Assembly (NCBI RefSeq): GCF_035222275.1
Contig: NC_085884.1
Span: forward strand, 3,410,001 to 3,474,000
From: Podospora bellae-mahoneyi
Lineage: Eukaryota > Ascomycota > Sordariomycetes > Sordariales > Podosporaceae
Direction of reading: 5' to 3'
DNA length: 64,000 bases
Position 1 is the first letter of the stretch; each line of letters begins with the position of its first letter. Of the stretch, positions 31,655-43,456 are shown piece after piece. The translations under genes were made by a program, and so were the position numbers. Below the pieces are notes generated by a model. That model saw only the letters and a list, made by a program, of their open reading frames with translations. It was not told where the DNA came from and did no database searches.

Positions 31655-33596
31655 GATGTAGGTCTACCACGACGGCCAGGAAATGCTTGAGAATGTCGAG
31701 GACTGGTCCTAAGATGTGAACATGTTTATACGAATGGTCGGCGGATACACGCCAGCCCTGATTCCTGTTTATTTTCCTTCGGCAGCATGCCTTGGTTGGG
31801 GAACACAGCGGGATTGGATTGGCGGATGAGTTAAACAGAGGTGGTTGAGTGAGGATTACAATTCGTATGTATGTGTTTAGTAGCACACTCGCATGTGAGC
31901 TTTATTATCCACTCTCTTCTCTCTCCCAGGCCACTCACATGCAAGTTATCCCCGTCCGCATTTCCGTCCTGTCTTTTATCCTTCCTTTTTTTCCTTCTCT
32001 GGGCGACGGGTGGTGGGCGCGGACTTAAAGAGAGCTAACCACTGCTAAAGTAGCGCGGTATCGGCAGGCTCCATCATCACTCCCCCCCTGTTTGATTTCC
32101 AATCGGGAAGAAATTCGATTGCGATATCGTTCGCAAGCCACCCTGGGTTAGGGAAATCCGGGGAAGTGGAATTCCTTGCGAGCTAAACATTGATGTTGGG
32201 CATTGTCCAGATTCACCCAACACCATATTACCTACAACAGGAGATGTCGAGACAAGTGCCGGTCTGGTCGTCTTCCGACAAGTAACATGGCCATATCCCG
32301 CCCCCTGACCGACTGGATACCTCCTCCAAGCAGGGTGGCAGGGCCGGTGACAGAAGCACGACAGCAGCAAGGCGCACCGTGCCACCCCAGCTTCGCGGGG
32401 CCCCACACCATCCCTGCGTTGCCTCGGTAGCTGACAGGGCAGCGGAAGTTCGGGACTCTTCTGGGGCCGCCGCCAAGAGAAGCGTCTGAAACTGGGATGG
32501 CCTCATCTGATCTTTGTTATTAGCTTCGTCCGAATTCGAGACCATCCAAAATTCTTCGTCTACCAGAGTTCACTGTCTGAATCTATCCAAGAACGGCCAC
32601 CACCACCTCAACGGCCACGGCGCCGGCCTCACGCACCACAACGGCCGCTACTAATTCTAATCATCAGTGAAAACGCGTCAAATCGCACGCGTGTCTTCCA
32701 GAATATAAACTGCTGTCCTCCTTCTCTGTTTTGATCGATACAGTACATCTCAATCTTTGAGTAGTCTAGCGAGGAGCAACACCTACTACTCCCTGAACAA
32801 CACATCCAAGGTGGGTGAACAGTACCTAATCTTTAGATGTTGACGTCCGTGAAATCGAGGGAACGAGGGCGTAGGTGAGGAACCGGCGTTAGACAGCCCA
32901 ATCTGGACTTCAATACTGGACAGGTTTCAACTGGCTACTGAAAAAAGATGAACTATCGTGATCGGGGACCGCAATCTCCACGGAATTGCTGTTCATTTTC
33001 CATCAAGCTGGAGTGTAAAGAAGTGGCGGCAAAGATGGCAAAGATGACGTGAAACTTGATTAAAACCGCTGTGTTGATGCATCCAAATAAGCTAATAGAC
33101 CCCCTTCCTCCGACCAGTCGAGCATGCATGTGTATCCCCTGGCTTCCTCCTGCCGTCAGCCCATCCAGCAATGTCATACATTATCCATTTCATCACCCAT
33201 CCCCCTCCAGCAGCGTCTATCCGACCCTTCCTCGCTCCAAGAATTTGTGTAAAGAAGCCCAAGCTGGGCGAACGAACCTCAGCAACGGGTATGGCGCTGA
33301 ATCGAGTCTCGCCGAACGTAACCGACGGAACACCCCTCTCGCCAGCACCACCAGAGACCAGAAGGAAAAGTAAACGTATTTGCGTGTTGCGAAGTGCTGT
33401 TGTTCATTCCAACCATAAAAACACCCCCTCCAAAACAAACGCCCAGGTCGCCGCCCACATCCCACCGATGAACAATACATACACCCTTGCGATTAATGTA
33501 AATAAACAGATAAACTCCCCACACCCCAGCGCTAGCAAACTCAGCGTCAGGTGATGATGACTTTGACAGTTGAAAAGAAGAAAAATGTCGCCCATA
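31655..33596. other. Intergenic region between MFS promoter and the HPC2-like 3' end
   Basis: About 1.9 kb. The left part is the MFS upstream region. Short frames at 32077-32545 and 33056-33554 lack codon structure. A possible leader exon ending ACATCCAAG|GTGGGT at about 32813 could belong to an unrecognised noncoding transcript. Otherwise nothing. Confidence 0.4.
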
Positions 33597-35657
33597 TTAC
33601 AAAGTAACACTTGTTCCAGCCGCCGGAGGCGTAAGTGTCAACAGATTAAGTGCACCACCGGGAGACGTGTTCGCAGCTGGACCCGGTGTTGTCGCACCGG
33701 CTTTGCTCGTCATCTGCGCCAGCGCCTCCCTCTCCGCCTTCTCCCTATCCCGCTGTTCCTTCTCCAGCTTCGTGATTCTTGGCTTCCTCACGGTGCCGCC
33801 TCTCGAACCGGGCCCGCCACCCCGGCCCCGTCCGCTCTCGCCACCGCCACGAGCACCACCCCTGGATCCTCTTCCACGTCCACCACGACCGCGTCTCGGG
33901 GGTCCCTCGGGCACAACAGGCTTCTCCACCTCGGGGATCAGAGGTCCGCTGTAGACGAAGAATCCATCCCTGCTCGCAGCTGCCTGCTCTTCCCAGAGCA
34001 TCTCAGAGTCATCCACAAAGTCATCATCCTTGTCGTATTCGTCCTCCTTGAAATTCCGCTTCTTCCTCGCCGGCTTGGCAGGAGCAGCTTCGGGGCCGCT
34101 GGCCGGATTTCCGTTGCCCATGCCGCCCATTTCCACATTGCTGTTGTCGGCCTCGCTCAGGTCTTCCTCCATTTCGTCCCCAGTGTCACGGCCGCTGCCA
34201 TTCTTCTCCTTCTCCAAAGCGGCCGTGGCAGCTGCGATGAGAGCCTTGCGCTCCCGCGAGGCAGCCAATCTGGGGTGCAAAGCGTCCCATCCGTAGCGTT
34301 CCTCGGCCATGCGCATGAAGTTGACATACTTGTTGTTCTCACCTTGCTTGAGCGGGATGTGAAGCGCGATGCTGGGCGGCTCGACCTCCTCGCCGGGCTT
34401 GGCCCTCCCGAAATCCAAGATGGAGCGCTCGCTGGCTGGAAGGGGCGGCAGCGAATCCTTCTCCTTGACTCCGTTGATTTTTGGCGAGCTGCTGGTGCTG
34501 CTGCGCGCCTTCTTGTTGGCCTTTGTTTCTTGCTGGACAACAGCCGCGATCTTCTTGCTCTGGACAGGCGCGGGCGGGGCAGCAACCGCGGCAAGCGAGG
34601 AGCCGCTCGGAATCGACGACATGCTGGTAAATGAATTCATTTTGGGTTCTGGCTTGCTAACGGAGGCAGGCGCCGGAGGTGGCGGCGGGGGACGTCTGGC
34701 TTCGGCCAATGTGGGCTTGGGCATGGTAGCAGGGGTGGCCAGGACGGGATTGGCCGGAGAAGCAGGGACTGATGATGGCTCCTGGAAACGCGGCTGCGAA
34801 GTAGTCGTTGTAAACGATTGCGTCTGTCTGGGTGAGATGATGGAGGTCGGAGGATCGACTAGGCTGGCAATAGATGGCGATGCGCTGGCCCTGTTGGGAG
34901 CCTGGGCAGGCGCGCGAGGGGAGCCAAGCGGACCTCCGGTGCCATAGGGGTCGCGAGATACCATGCTTTCCCTAATGGGGTCGTAGTTGCCTCGGATGGG
35001 ATCAAACATCTGCCTGGCAGGCGCCGTCGGCTGGGGCTGCGGAGGTGGCTCGTCGCTGTTGAGGAGATTCTGCATTTGCATCGAGGTCATGCTCTCTCTC
35101 TTGGGCGGTGTCTGGACGAAGCCGGCGCCACCGTCCAACGACATGCGCATCGAAGTGAGTTCTGTGATCTTGGGCTGACGAGCTGCTGCTGCTGCTGGGG
35201 GACCAGAGGCAGCCCGCGCATCCATCTCCGAGTTTGTCTCATTGCTCTCGGTAAGAGCGGCTTTGCGTTTCCTCTGGACAGGCGGGGCATTGGGGTCCTT
35301 GGGTTTCCTCGGCCGACGCTGCTTGGGTGGCTCGACAGTCCCATCAGGTGCGACCTTCGGCTTGACTGTGCTACCAGGCTTCCGGCCCGGCTTTTTCCTA
35401 GGAACGCCGGCGGCGGTCAGTTGTGTGCCGGGCGGGTACTCGGAGGCTTGCTGTTGCTGGACCTGTTGCTGCATAATGCCGAATCTGGCAGCTGACCCGG
35501 GATCGACAATGATCTCGTCCATTTCGATGTTGGCTCTGGCGGCGTTGATGATCCGAGTGGGCGATCCAGGCTCGGAAATGGCAGAAGGCGGTGATGACAA
35601 CAGGGAGGGTGATGAGCTATGATACTGCTGCATCGCGGTGTTTTGATCCTCCTCCAC
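33597..35657 (-). CDS. HPC2: Hpc2/ubinuclein-related protein, probable HIR histone-chaperone subunit
   Basis: Single-exon, 686 residues. Hpc2 is the H3.3/H3-H4-binding subunit of the HIR complex, which deposits histones independently of replication and represses histone genes. The diagnostic Hpc2-related (UBN/HRD) domain is at about residues 525-585: RKKRNFKEDEYDKDDDFVDD, then SEMLWEEQAAASRDGFFVYS. Upstream, about residues 85-135, are AT-hook-like basic motifs (RKKPGRKPGS and RRPRKPKDPNAP). The middle is Pro/Ser-rich and disordered. Behind the domain is an RGG-type arginine/glycine tract (RRGRGGRGRGSRGG). The length exceeds yeast Hpc2 but is usual for filamentous fungi. The linker histone gene 8 kb away is thematically related, with no direct link shown. 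The frame at 33570-34634 on the other strand is a GC-rich shadow. Confidence 0.9.
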   Translation of the reverse strand: MEEDQNTAMQQYHSSSPSLLSSPPSAISEPGSPTRIINAARANIEMDEIIVDPGSAARFGIMQQQVQQQQASEYPPGTQLTAAGVPRKKPGRKPGSTVKPKVAPDGTVEPPKQRRPRKPKDPNAPPVQRKRKAALTESNETNSEMDARAASGPPAAAAARQPKITELTSMRMSLDGGAGFVQTPPKRESMTSMQMQNLLNSDEPPPQPQPTAPARQMFDPIRGNYDPIRESMVSRDPYGTGGPLGSPRAPAQAPNRASASPSIASLVDPPTSIISPRQTQSFTTTTSQPRFQEPSSVPASPANPVLATPATMPKPTLAEARRPPPPPPAPASVSKPEPKMNSFTSMSSIPSGSSLAAVAAPPAPVQSKKIAAVVQQETKANKKARSSTSSSPKINGVKEKDSLPPLPASERSILDFGRAKPGEEVEPPSIALHIPLKQGENNKYVNFMRMAEERYGWDALHPRLAASRERKALIAAATAALEKEKNGSGRDTGDEMEEDLSEADNSNVEMGGMGNGNPASGPEAAPAKPARKKRNFKEDEYDKDDDFVDDSEMLWEEQAAASRDGFFVYSGPLIPEVEKPVVPEGPPRRGRGGRGRGSRGGARGGGESGRGRGGGPGSRGGTVRKPRITKLEKEQRDREKAEREALAQMTSKAGATTPGPAANTSPGGALNLLTLTPPAAGTSVTL

Positions 35658-37553
35658 TGGGCGTGCCCCCTACAAGCTGCACAAAAACCCCCTTTGCGTG
35701 TGGTGGTCGGTTGGGTTTAAAGATGAAGTAGCTCAAAGGCGTATGCGTATGGTGGTGTATCGGTATCGGTATCGGTATAAAGATGGACAAGTTCAAGGTA
35801 ACGTATAAATAACTAAATATAAAAACCAGCTGGTGATTGGCTCCTTTTTTTGCTTTGCACCGGTTTGGGATGCGGAGGCGTTGGTTGGTCCAAGCGTCTC
35901 CTCCGTTGGTTGTTGTGTCGCGGGTGGAGTTTGCTGCGTCTGAATGCCTTCACCCGGCGAGGGTGCTGCAAAAGAGACAGCGGTCGGCGACAAAATGGCG
36001 GTGTCCGGGCTGTTTGGGGGGATGCAGCGGTCAAAAGCGTATGGATCAATTCGGAAAAGACGCGGGAATCGAAATACGATGGTTGCGCGATGCAGGCACA
36101 CCAGGCGTCAATGAAACTGATGGGAGTCGATTCTTTTGTGGTGGTTGTTGACTGCAAAAAGTGTGGAAAAAGCGAGTGAGAAAAGGAGGAAATTTTGGGG
36201 TGCTGGGCGGCGAGGAGCAGGACGGGGATGGGCTCTGTTTTGGAACTTTTTTTTTTATTACTTTGCAGCTGGCGAGGGAAAACCGGGGCTTGACCACCAA
36301 AGGGACATTTGTTCTGGAAAAAAACGAATTAAACACCATTAACAAGAACACTCAGACCAGGTTGCCAGTCCAGCCAGTGATGGAGCCAAGCGAACGGCCA
36401 AAAGAGGGAAACGCAGTCATCAGATACATCAGACGGTTTGCCGATATCAGATTAGGTGATGGGAATGCCTCTCTGGCAGCTGGCCACCGCCTGACCAACC
36501 ACTCATGGAGGGAGCAGGGCGAGCGGAGGGGGAAATGCCTTGGTTGCTCTGGCTGGGAAATGGAAGACGATAAAATAATATCAATGCTCTCTGTCGTCAC
36601 AAGGCCTGGCTGTTAGAGGTCCCCACCGGCGGGAAGTGACTTTAAAGTGTGACAGGGGAGAGGGGGGGTTCGTCGCAGAGCCGAGAGCGCGGAAGAGGCT
36701 CGCGCGGGGCGGCTTGGGTCCTGCGGTATCCTGCAGTGCCCTGCACACGGTACGGTAGGTACGAGGGTACTTCTGGATCTTGTACCCCGCCCCCGTTTCG
36801 CATTCGGTGTGGGACGATGCGTGACATTCTCCGCAGTGCCCGACCCACAATTGAGGGACAAAATAAACGTGCCGGGACAGGCACAGGGCATCCCTGATCG
36901 AAGCACAAGCCACATCCAATTCCACCAAGTCCCAATTCTCCGATCTATTCCAACAAGCCGGTCGGTGTCTGTATACAAGTCAGAAGATGCTTGGGACGCA
37001 GTGAGAGAATGGAGAAGAGATCATACTTCAGATATACACCGAGTTAGACGTGGTAGACTTCTACAGCGATATATCCGTCCCCTGTGCCTTCCGATCCCGA
37101 GACATGGCGTGTCTTGTATTCGTGCACTAACGATGCAATTTTCCGCTGCTTCACGTGCTGTGGCGCCGGTCTGCTACAGCAAACCGCTCCACTCTGTGCA
37201 AGTCTCTTCTCTCAGTTCCTCAAGAAAATAGCCAAAAGTATCGTTTTCTACACCTGCGAAACAGTGGCCTGCATCTGAACGAGTGTTTCGAATGCCGTGC
37301 ACAGACCAGGCCCGGTGCCATTCGGCCTTAGATCGACGCTAGCAGTGACGGGTAATTAGATAAGCAGCCACCCCTGTCCAGCTTCCAAAAGCTTCGTTAA
37401 AGTGGGGGGCCAATAACGATAACGATAACGGATAACTTGCTGGTTACGGAACCTTTTCTATCAACACAAAGTAACTTCACCAACGCTCGCCCATTCGACC
37501 ATCACCACACACACACACACACACACACACAACAAAAAAAAAACCCAGACAAA
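35658..37553. other. Divergent intergenic region between HPC2-like and RPAP1-like genes
   Basis: About 1.9 kb with both promoters. It contains three TATCGG hexamers at 35758-35775 followed by TATAAAG, the GATAAC cluster near the RPAP1 gene, and a (CA)n run at 37506-37530 in the RPAP1 leader. The frame at 36161-36616 shows no coding character. Confidence 0.5.
37412..37436 (+). promoter_or_regulatory. Cluster of GATAAC motifs
   Basis: AATAAC followed by GATAAC at 37418-37423, 37424-37429 and 37431-37436, about 120-140 bases upstream of the RPAP1 start. GATA-family zinc-finger factors bind such cores; actual use is unproven. Confidence 0.4.
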
Positions 37554-38852
37554 ATGGAGGGATTTGGACTAGAGGTACGAGACGTTCTCGAACACACACC
37601 CGACGAGGTCAAGCCCCCGAGCTTCCCGACTCCCGCCAACCAGTCCGCGACCGGATTCCCAGCGCCCAAGAAACGAGTTTCTGCCTTCAAGAAGCGGCGC
37701 CAGAACAACAACACGAGCATGCTCCCGACTCCTCCAGCCCAATATGGCCCAGAGCGGCCACCAGCACCAAAGCCAGAGGTGTCAGAAAAGCAGAGAATCG
37801 CCGAGGAAAATGACGCCCTTTTGAACTCGTTGCCGCCCGATCAGATCATGGAAGAACAGCGCGACCTTTTCAAGAACCTTGATCCAAAGCTCATCCAAAT
37901 GCTCCTCCGGCGCGCAAACCTCGACGATTCCGGTCCCGCGAAATTCGATCCGTCCCCAGAACCCGCTTCGAGCGCGAAAACAACCCCCGTAACAACCACG
38001 ACCAAACCCCCCAAAGTCACCGTGGAGGACGTCTCAGAGAACATACCACCACCACCATCCAAGAAAGATCCCACAAAACCCAAGAAAACAGTCACCTTTG
38101 ACGAAGACGCCGCTCCCCCAGCTCCCCCAGCCAACCTCATCCCCGTCAAAAAGATCACCACCACCGACCCAAACCTCGTCATAACCCCCTCCAACGCCCC
38201 CGATGAAGCCCACACATTCCACACCCACTACCCCCAGCCCCCCACTGTCCCCGACCTCGACCCCGAAGACCCGGACTTTCTCGAGAAAATGCACTCCAAA
38301 TTCTTCCCCAACCTCCCCGCCGACCCCTCCAAGCTCGCCTGGATGGCCCCCATCCCAACCCCGGGCTCCGCCGCCGACAAAGAATCCCCTTACTACCCAG
38401 GCCAGGACTCACTCCCCATCTCTGCGCTGCGCTTTGACTTTCGCGGTTTACTCATCCCACCGAGATTATCCCGGCAAATCCCTGTAACGAAGGGTCTTCA
38501 CCACCATGGTGAGGCGCCCGAGGCGGCGGGGTATACTATTCCCGAGTTGGCGAGATATGCGAGATCGGAGGTCCCAGCGCAGAGGTGTATTGCTTATCAG
38601 ACACTGGGCAGGATGCTGTACAGGTTGGGAAGGGGTGATTGGGGGAAGGGTGAGGGTGGGAGGGTAGGGGAGGAGGACGATTTGGCGTTTGGGTTGTGGA
38701 GGTGTTTCAAGGAGAATCGGGTGGTGGAGAGTATTGAAGAGGAGGTGCAGGGGGAGGAGGGGAGGGGGCACAGGAGTTGTTATGCTTACGCGACGGAGGC
38801 GTTGTGGCTGTTTGAGAAGGGGGGTTGGAGAGAGAGGTGGAGGGGGATGTGA
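37554..38852 (+). CDS. RBA50: RPAP1/Rba50-like RNA polymerase II assembly factor
   Basis: Single-exon, 432 residues from MEGFGLEVRDVLEH. I chose this ATG because the frame upstream translates a CA repeat and because this context is AGACAAAATGG. RPAP1 (yeast Rba50) helps assemble RNA polymerase II and its nuclear import. The RPAP1 N-terminal region is recognised as SEKQRIAEENDALLNSLPPDQIMEEQRDLFKNLDPKLIQMLLRRAN (roughly residues 75-125). The C-terminal domain is ALRFDFRGLLIPPRLSRQIPVTKGLHHHG..AAGYTIPELARYARSEVPAQRCIAYQTLGRML (roughly 285-365). Between them is a Pro/Lys-rich linker. The size is close to Rba50 (439) rather than the much longer animal RPAP1. The sense strand changes from C-rich to strongly G-rich after about 38600. 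Confidence 0.9.
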   Translation: MEGFGLEVRDVLEHTPDEVKPPSFPTPANQSATGFPAPKKRVSAFKKRRQNNNTSMLPTPPAQYGPERPPAPKPEVSEKQRIAEENDALLNSLPPDQIMEEQRDLFKNLDPKLIQMLLRRANLDDSGPAKFDPSPEPASSAKTTPVTTTTKPPKVTVEDVSENIPPPPSKKDPTKPKKTVTFDEDAAPPAPPANLIPVKKITTTDPNLVITPSNAPDEAHTFHTHYPQPPTVPDLDPEDPDFLEKMHSKFFPNLPADPSKLAWMAPIPTPGSAADKESPYYPGQDSLPISALRFDFRGLLIPPRLSRQIPVTKGLHHHGEAPEAAGYTIPELARYARSEVPAQRCIAYQTLGRMLYRLGRGDWGKGEGGRVGEEDDLAFGLWRCFKENRVVESIEEEVQGEEGRGHRSCYAYATEALWLFEKGGWRERWRGM

Positions 38853-39598
38853 ATGGGGTGAAGAGCAGAGGCTGATCATTGGGCCAAAAAAGAATACCAT
38901 CAACAAGCGAAACCGGTATGTCAAACGAGGTTACGGAGCTGCATGTGAAGACAATCGAGCGCTGGACTGTGACAAATGATATGTGATTTGTTGAACATGT
39001 GAAAAGATGGAGAAAAGCATGGCCTAGTAGCTATGCCCGGCAGCTGACATACTTTGGGTGTGAACTTTGCCTCGAGTTCAACTGTCCAGTTTCTTGTCTT
39101 CCGGCCCCAGCAAAACGGGTGGTATTCAACTAAATATATCCAGACCACCCATTCAGTAAGAGCACCAATCGTGGTGATCACGACATTTTTAGGTGGAGGG
39201 AGAGAGAGAGAGAGAGTGTGTGTGTGTGTGTGTGGTAATTACGAATTGAAAGGCGAAAAGCAGTAGTAAGAAAAGGGATGACGATGATGATGACAAGATT
39301 CAGAACCGTCACATGGGAGTGATTTATAGGTAGCTTCCTGTCAATAAGCACGCACGCGGTGTCTTCACCACCACCAAAACAACCGCACTTGTTCCCATCC
39401 AGCATCAAATACACCAAGAACCACATCCACATCCAAATCATCGTCATCATCATCATATACAAGACAAATCCCCAAAACAAAATTACCACATTGTATCATA
39501 CAAGTTCCCTTCCCTTAACCCAACCCCCTATCATCAAAGGATTTTTCATTCATTAATTCCCATTTCTTATCAATCCCCTACATCATACTCCCAGCCCA
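38853..39598. other. Intergenic region between convergent genes
   Basis: About 750 bases with a (GA)n(TG)n microsatellite at about 39199-39232 and AT-rich 3'-flank sequence. No gene. Confidence 0.6.
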
Positions 39599-41482
39599 TC
39601 ACTTCGACCCCCCATTAGCCAACCCAGCCCTCAACTCATCCACCTCCCTCTGCAACCTCGTCAAATCAGCCAGTATATCCACCCCATCACCACCCCCACC
39701 CCCAGGTGAGGACACCACCACCTCATCCGTCGTGTCCGGTGTTGCCGCCGTCGCCATCGCCATAGCACTATTCCTAACACTACCACCACCACCACCACCA
39801 CCACCCCTATGCTTCGGCACCGGCGGCGCCGGCTTGCTATTCCCACTACTCCTCCTCACCACCCCCTCCCCCGCTGCCCCGACAGGTTTCTTAGCCCTCA
39901 CACTCGCCCCCCTAGCCGGAGGCGGCGGCGGTGGCGTCAACTTTTCCTTTGCCGTCCCTACCACCGGTGGAGGGCTGGCAATAGCTTCCACCACCGATCC
40001 CGCCAGCGTCGTTGTGACCACACTGTTATTATTCGGCGTACTACTCCCAGACAGTGTCGGCGGCGGAGATACAGCCTCACCACTGGGTGACGCCACCACC
40101 CTCTGCGATGGTCTCCTCGGGGGCGGCGGTGCCGGCGCGTGGATGTTGGCTCGTAAGGAAGAAGACCGGGAACGGGTCGATTCCATTGATGATCGACGAG
40201 TACTGCTAAACAGTTCCTCCTCTGGTGAAAAAGGCCTAGGCTCGGACCTGGCATGATGTGGTTGTCGTCTCGGCGGCGGGGCAGGTTTTCTTGACGGTGG
40301 TGGTGTCGGCAGACTAGAGGTTGGGGAGGGGGAGCGTAAAGCGTGGATGATGTGAAGACCTGGGTCGGGCATGGCAGGCTCGGGAATCTTCCCTGCTGCT
40401 TCGTGGTCGAAGATATTGCCATCTTCTGACACCGAGGGTTGGGAAGGGAGGGGTTTGTTAACGTCTGACGGGGTTGGGGGCCGCTGTCGAGATGGTGACG
40501 TGACAGGTTTAGGGCTTGCTAGTGATGATGAAGACGAGGTTTTGCCGCCTAGGGAGCTGCTGCTCTCCTGGCGGGTCGGGTCTGGTCGGATGAGTTTTCC
40601 ATGGCGGGAGCTCGGGGGAGGGGGTTTCTTTCTCAGGATGGTCGGTGCAGGTTGGAGGGTGGCGGCGGGAGGGTTGGGGAGTAACCTCTGCTGCTCATCT
40701 CCAACCGTCTGGCCTGGTATTTCCCGTGATAGACGTGGCGGGTCCTGCAACTGTATCGTTATCTCCGTCCCAGCTCTTTCCTCCGCCCTCCCGAGATCAG
40801 CACTCGACCGTGCCGGTGTTGATCCCCCGGTCTGTCCAGTCAACAACAGCCTCCTGAACGCATCCACATCCAGCCCTCCCCTCGACCCTCCTGCCCCCAC
40901 CTCAGTTTCCCCCCTCTCCTCCAACCCTGGTTGTCCCATCTGAAAAGATATCCTCGGCACCCCTCCCTCCCGCCACCTATCCCCCCTTTGCACCGCCAAC
41001 TCCTCAACCGAGCTCTTATTCGACCCCCACCCACCCCAAAAGGATCTACCTCCACCACCACCTCCTCCTCCTCCCCCCCTCCTCCCCTCCTCCCCCTCCT
41101 CCCCCTCCTCCTCACTACTCTCACTACCACTATCACTCTCCTCATCCGGCTCCCCAATCGGCGGGAACCTCTCCCCAAACCCATCACTCTCCTCCGAACT
41201 ACTCGGCGGCGGGCTCTGCACCCTCACCTTCTTGACAACCTTTTGCTTCAGAAAACTCGTCGTCGGCGGCGGCTGAGCCGGTCTCGGTACACCCTGCAAT
41301 GTTTCCCAGAATTGATCACCGCCGCCGCCCCCAATCGTCAAACTCGAGGTATTATCATCACCCTGTATCGCCGGCGGTGGTGGCGGAGGAGGGGTCGTCG
41401 ACTGCAGATCTGGGACGTCGGTAGCGGCAACGGGCCTGCGACGAAACGGGTTATTGGAATTGAACGATGGCTGGGCGGCCAT
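39599..41482 (-). CDS. Proline- and serine-rich protein of unknown function, 627 residues
   Basis: Single-exon ORF from MAAQPSFNSNNPFRRRPVAA. I do not recognise a domain. It opens with a SNNPFRRR motif, followed by GGDQFWETLQGVPRP and an acidic Ser/Glu stretch. A Gly run precedes RSFWGGWGSN, and DVDAFRRLLLTG (about residue 215) may be a short conserved helix. Many polyproline segments (KPPPPSSR, PPPPPPARG, PPVPKHRG) look like SH3 or profilin ligands. It closes with a predicted coiled coil, DILADLTRLQREVDELRAG. The NPF motif, SH3-type ligands and C-terminal coiled coil would suit an endocytic or actin-patch adaptor, but this is inference. Almost all of it is predicted disordered. Confidence 0.7.
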   Translation of the reverse strand: MAAQPSFNSNNPFRRRPVAATDVPDLQSTTPPPPPPPAIQGDDNTSSLTIGGGGGDQFWETLQGVPRPAQPPPTTSFLKQKVVKKVRVQSPPPSSSEESDGFGERFPPIGEPDEESDSGSESSEEEGEEGEEGRRGGGGGGGGGGRSFWGGWGSNKSSVEELAVQRGDRWREGGVPRISFQMGQPGLEERGETEVGAGGSRGGLDVDAFRRLLLTGQTGGSTPARSSADLGRAEERAGTEITIQLQDPPRLSREIPGQTVGDEQQRLLPNPPAATLQPAPTILRKKPPPPSSRHGKLIRPDPTRQESSSSLGGKTSSSSSLASPKPVTSPSRQRPPTPSDVNKPLPSQPSVSEDGNIFDHEAAGKIPEPAMPDPGLHIIHALRSPSPTSSLPTPPPSRKPAPPPRRQPHHARSEPRPFSPEEELFSSTRRSSMESTRSRSSSLRANIHAPAPPPPRRPSQRVVASPSGEAVSPPPTLSGSSTPNNNSVVTTTLAGSVVEAIASPPPVVGTAKEKLTPPPPPPARGASVRAKKPVGAAGEGVVRRSSGNSKPAPPVPKHRGGGGGGGGSVRNSAMAMATAATPDTTDEVVVSSPGGGGGDGVDILADLTRLQREVDELRAGLANGGSK

Positions 41483-43456
41483 TGTGTCTTTGACTTGTAG
41501 CAGAAAGGCAGGTCAAGAATATAAAAAATATAAACAAGCTGTAGATTTGAGAGGCGCACGGCTGGCGCAACAGCTGCAATCACGCAACAAGATAATAGGT
41601 CGGTTGAACAGCCCGGGCGTGCGTGTGCCTTGGTAGTAAGGTTTGGTAAAAAAGAGCCACTTAGGTAAGGTACGGTGGTGGTGGTGGCATCGCTGATGGA
41701 TGCCTGATTAGAACCGAACCGGCCGCCGCTGACTTCCAATCACTTGGACAGTGAGTGACGCGGGTTGTCGGATGCGGTCGGGATTAGCGGGGGGTAGGTT
41801 TTGTTGACGTTGGGTGCTTGTCCGTCTCCAATGCACGTTTCCACAACAGCTTAGGTGATGAAAAACTGTAGATAGCTATCTAAGGTGGTAGGTAGTGTGT
41901 CAATGGATTAGACAGCAAACGGAAGCTCCCTCCCCAGAGCTGAGCTGTGCTGTGCTGTGCTTCCTGGGCCACGCCAACAGTCGATCAGGCACAGCAACAG
42001 CACCTGAACCAGATGACGGCAGAATCCCTTTCCGGAACACACACACCCACGTTTCGATAAGGAACCTTCCGATAAGACTGGCAGTGTACCCCGCTAGCTA
42101 GCTCCGAACGGCAAGACCCACTTGAGAACATGCAGGACATGCTTGTCTGGGCACGGACCAGCATGAATCGGCGTGTAAGTGCCACAACTGGTGAAGCTTC
42201 AGATTTCTCGTTGGCCCACTTTGCTTGACACCTGTGCCGTGGTTGGGTATACATATGAGACAGACGCATGTGTATTTTGATAGATGTATCCGGACCGCTG
42301 AAGAATACATCTTGATCACAATCATCAATCCCAATTTTATCGCGAGATTTCTGTCAAGAAGAATGAGCTAGCTGGCTGATCACATCCCCCAATCTCAAGC
42401 GGTGAACAAAACCTCCCCCCGCAACAATGCCCCCAATAATCCCGCACTTTCTTCTTGCTCTTACCTTTCCAAATCTAGATTTACCATCTCAGCAAGTTAC
42501 AACTGGTAGTCAACCCTCCAACTCAAAACACATCCCCAAAAAAAAAACAAGGAGTGGCCGATGAGGAACCACACCCCTGACCCCGACCCCGACCCCTGGG
42601 CGGCAGAAAAATGAGAATGGGGTCAAAACGAAAATGTAAACAACCCCCGGTCGACGCGCCACCTACGCGTCGAGGAGCCCCTCCTCCCACTTGTTGGACC
42701 CCTTCTTTTTCTCCTCTCTGTATCCCTCCAGATCAAAACCACCATTCACTCATTCACTCGAAACTAAAGTGAGACCTCTCCAAAGATGTTGTCAGAAAGT
42801 AATTCAATTGGCATGTATAATTACAACTCATCAGGCCCCAAAAACCCCCCAGCCGAGATTTTAAGCCCACTTACCCACCCTACCTCCAACAAAAATCCTC
42901 TAACGCCTTCCTGCCCCCAAAAGTCTACCCTCTTTTGCGCGCGCGCTTCCCGGTTCCAAAGTCCTTTTCCGAATCATGTGTGTTTGTAGTGATGTCGCGG
43001 TACGAATGATGGTTGGGTATCGATAGCAGAGAAAAACCAAATGCATCTTGAATGATTCCAACAAAGGCTGCTCGCAAGTGATGATGATCGTCGTCCGACC
43101 CCTTCCTGTCTTCATGGTTGAAAATGTTTGTTGCATATGCAAGCTGTGGGAAGGGGGGGAGGGGGGTATAGTAGAGCCAATAACCTTCGTCAACAAAAAG
43201 CATGTTTTTCCCACACGTTCTTCCCCCGTAATAAAAAAAAAATGTGATACAGGCCCTCCGAAAACAATAAAAACCCGCGCGCGCGCAAAAATGGTGCCTA
43301 GAAAAAGCGGCCGCTTATCCCAATGATAACCCCCAAGATGATAGCCCCAGTGATAATCCTGAACGCCAAACTATAAATAAATAAAAAAAGCAGAGCCGTC
43401 ACATCAAACAAGTATAAAAAAAAACCATCATGACAAGAAAGACTGACCCTCGGCTT
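41483..43456. other. Intergenic region of about 2 kb
   Basis: It holds the upstream region of the proline-rich gene and the 3' flank of histone H1. Short repeats (tgctgtgctgtgc at about 41945-41960; CCGACC runs at about 42576-42596; cgcgcgcgc at 42936-42945 and 43276-43286) are present. No tRNA or open frame was found. Confidence 0.5.

Noticed and set aside
33570-34634. 354-codon frame antisense to the HPC2-like gene
   Set aside because: GC-rich shadow frame over a gene with a diagnostic domain.
36161-36616. 151-codon plus-strand frame between HPC2-like and RPAP1-like genes
   Set aside because: No coding composition or motif; overlaps probable promoter sequence.
37437-37553. Upstream extension of the RPAP1-like frame
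   Set aside because: It translates a CA repeat and leader; the ATG at 37554 has better context and begins the conserved protein.
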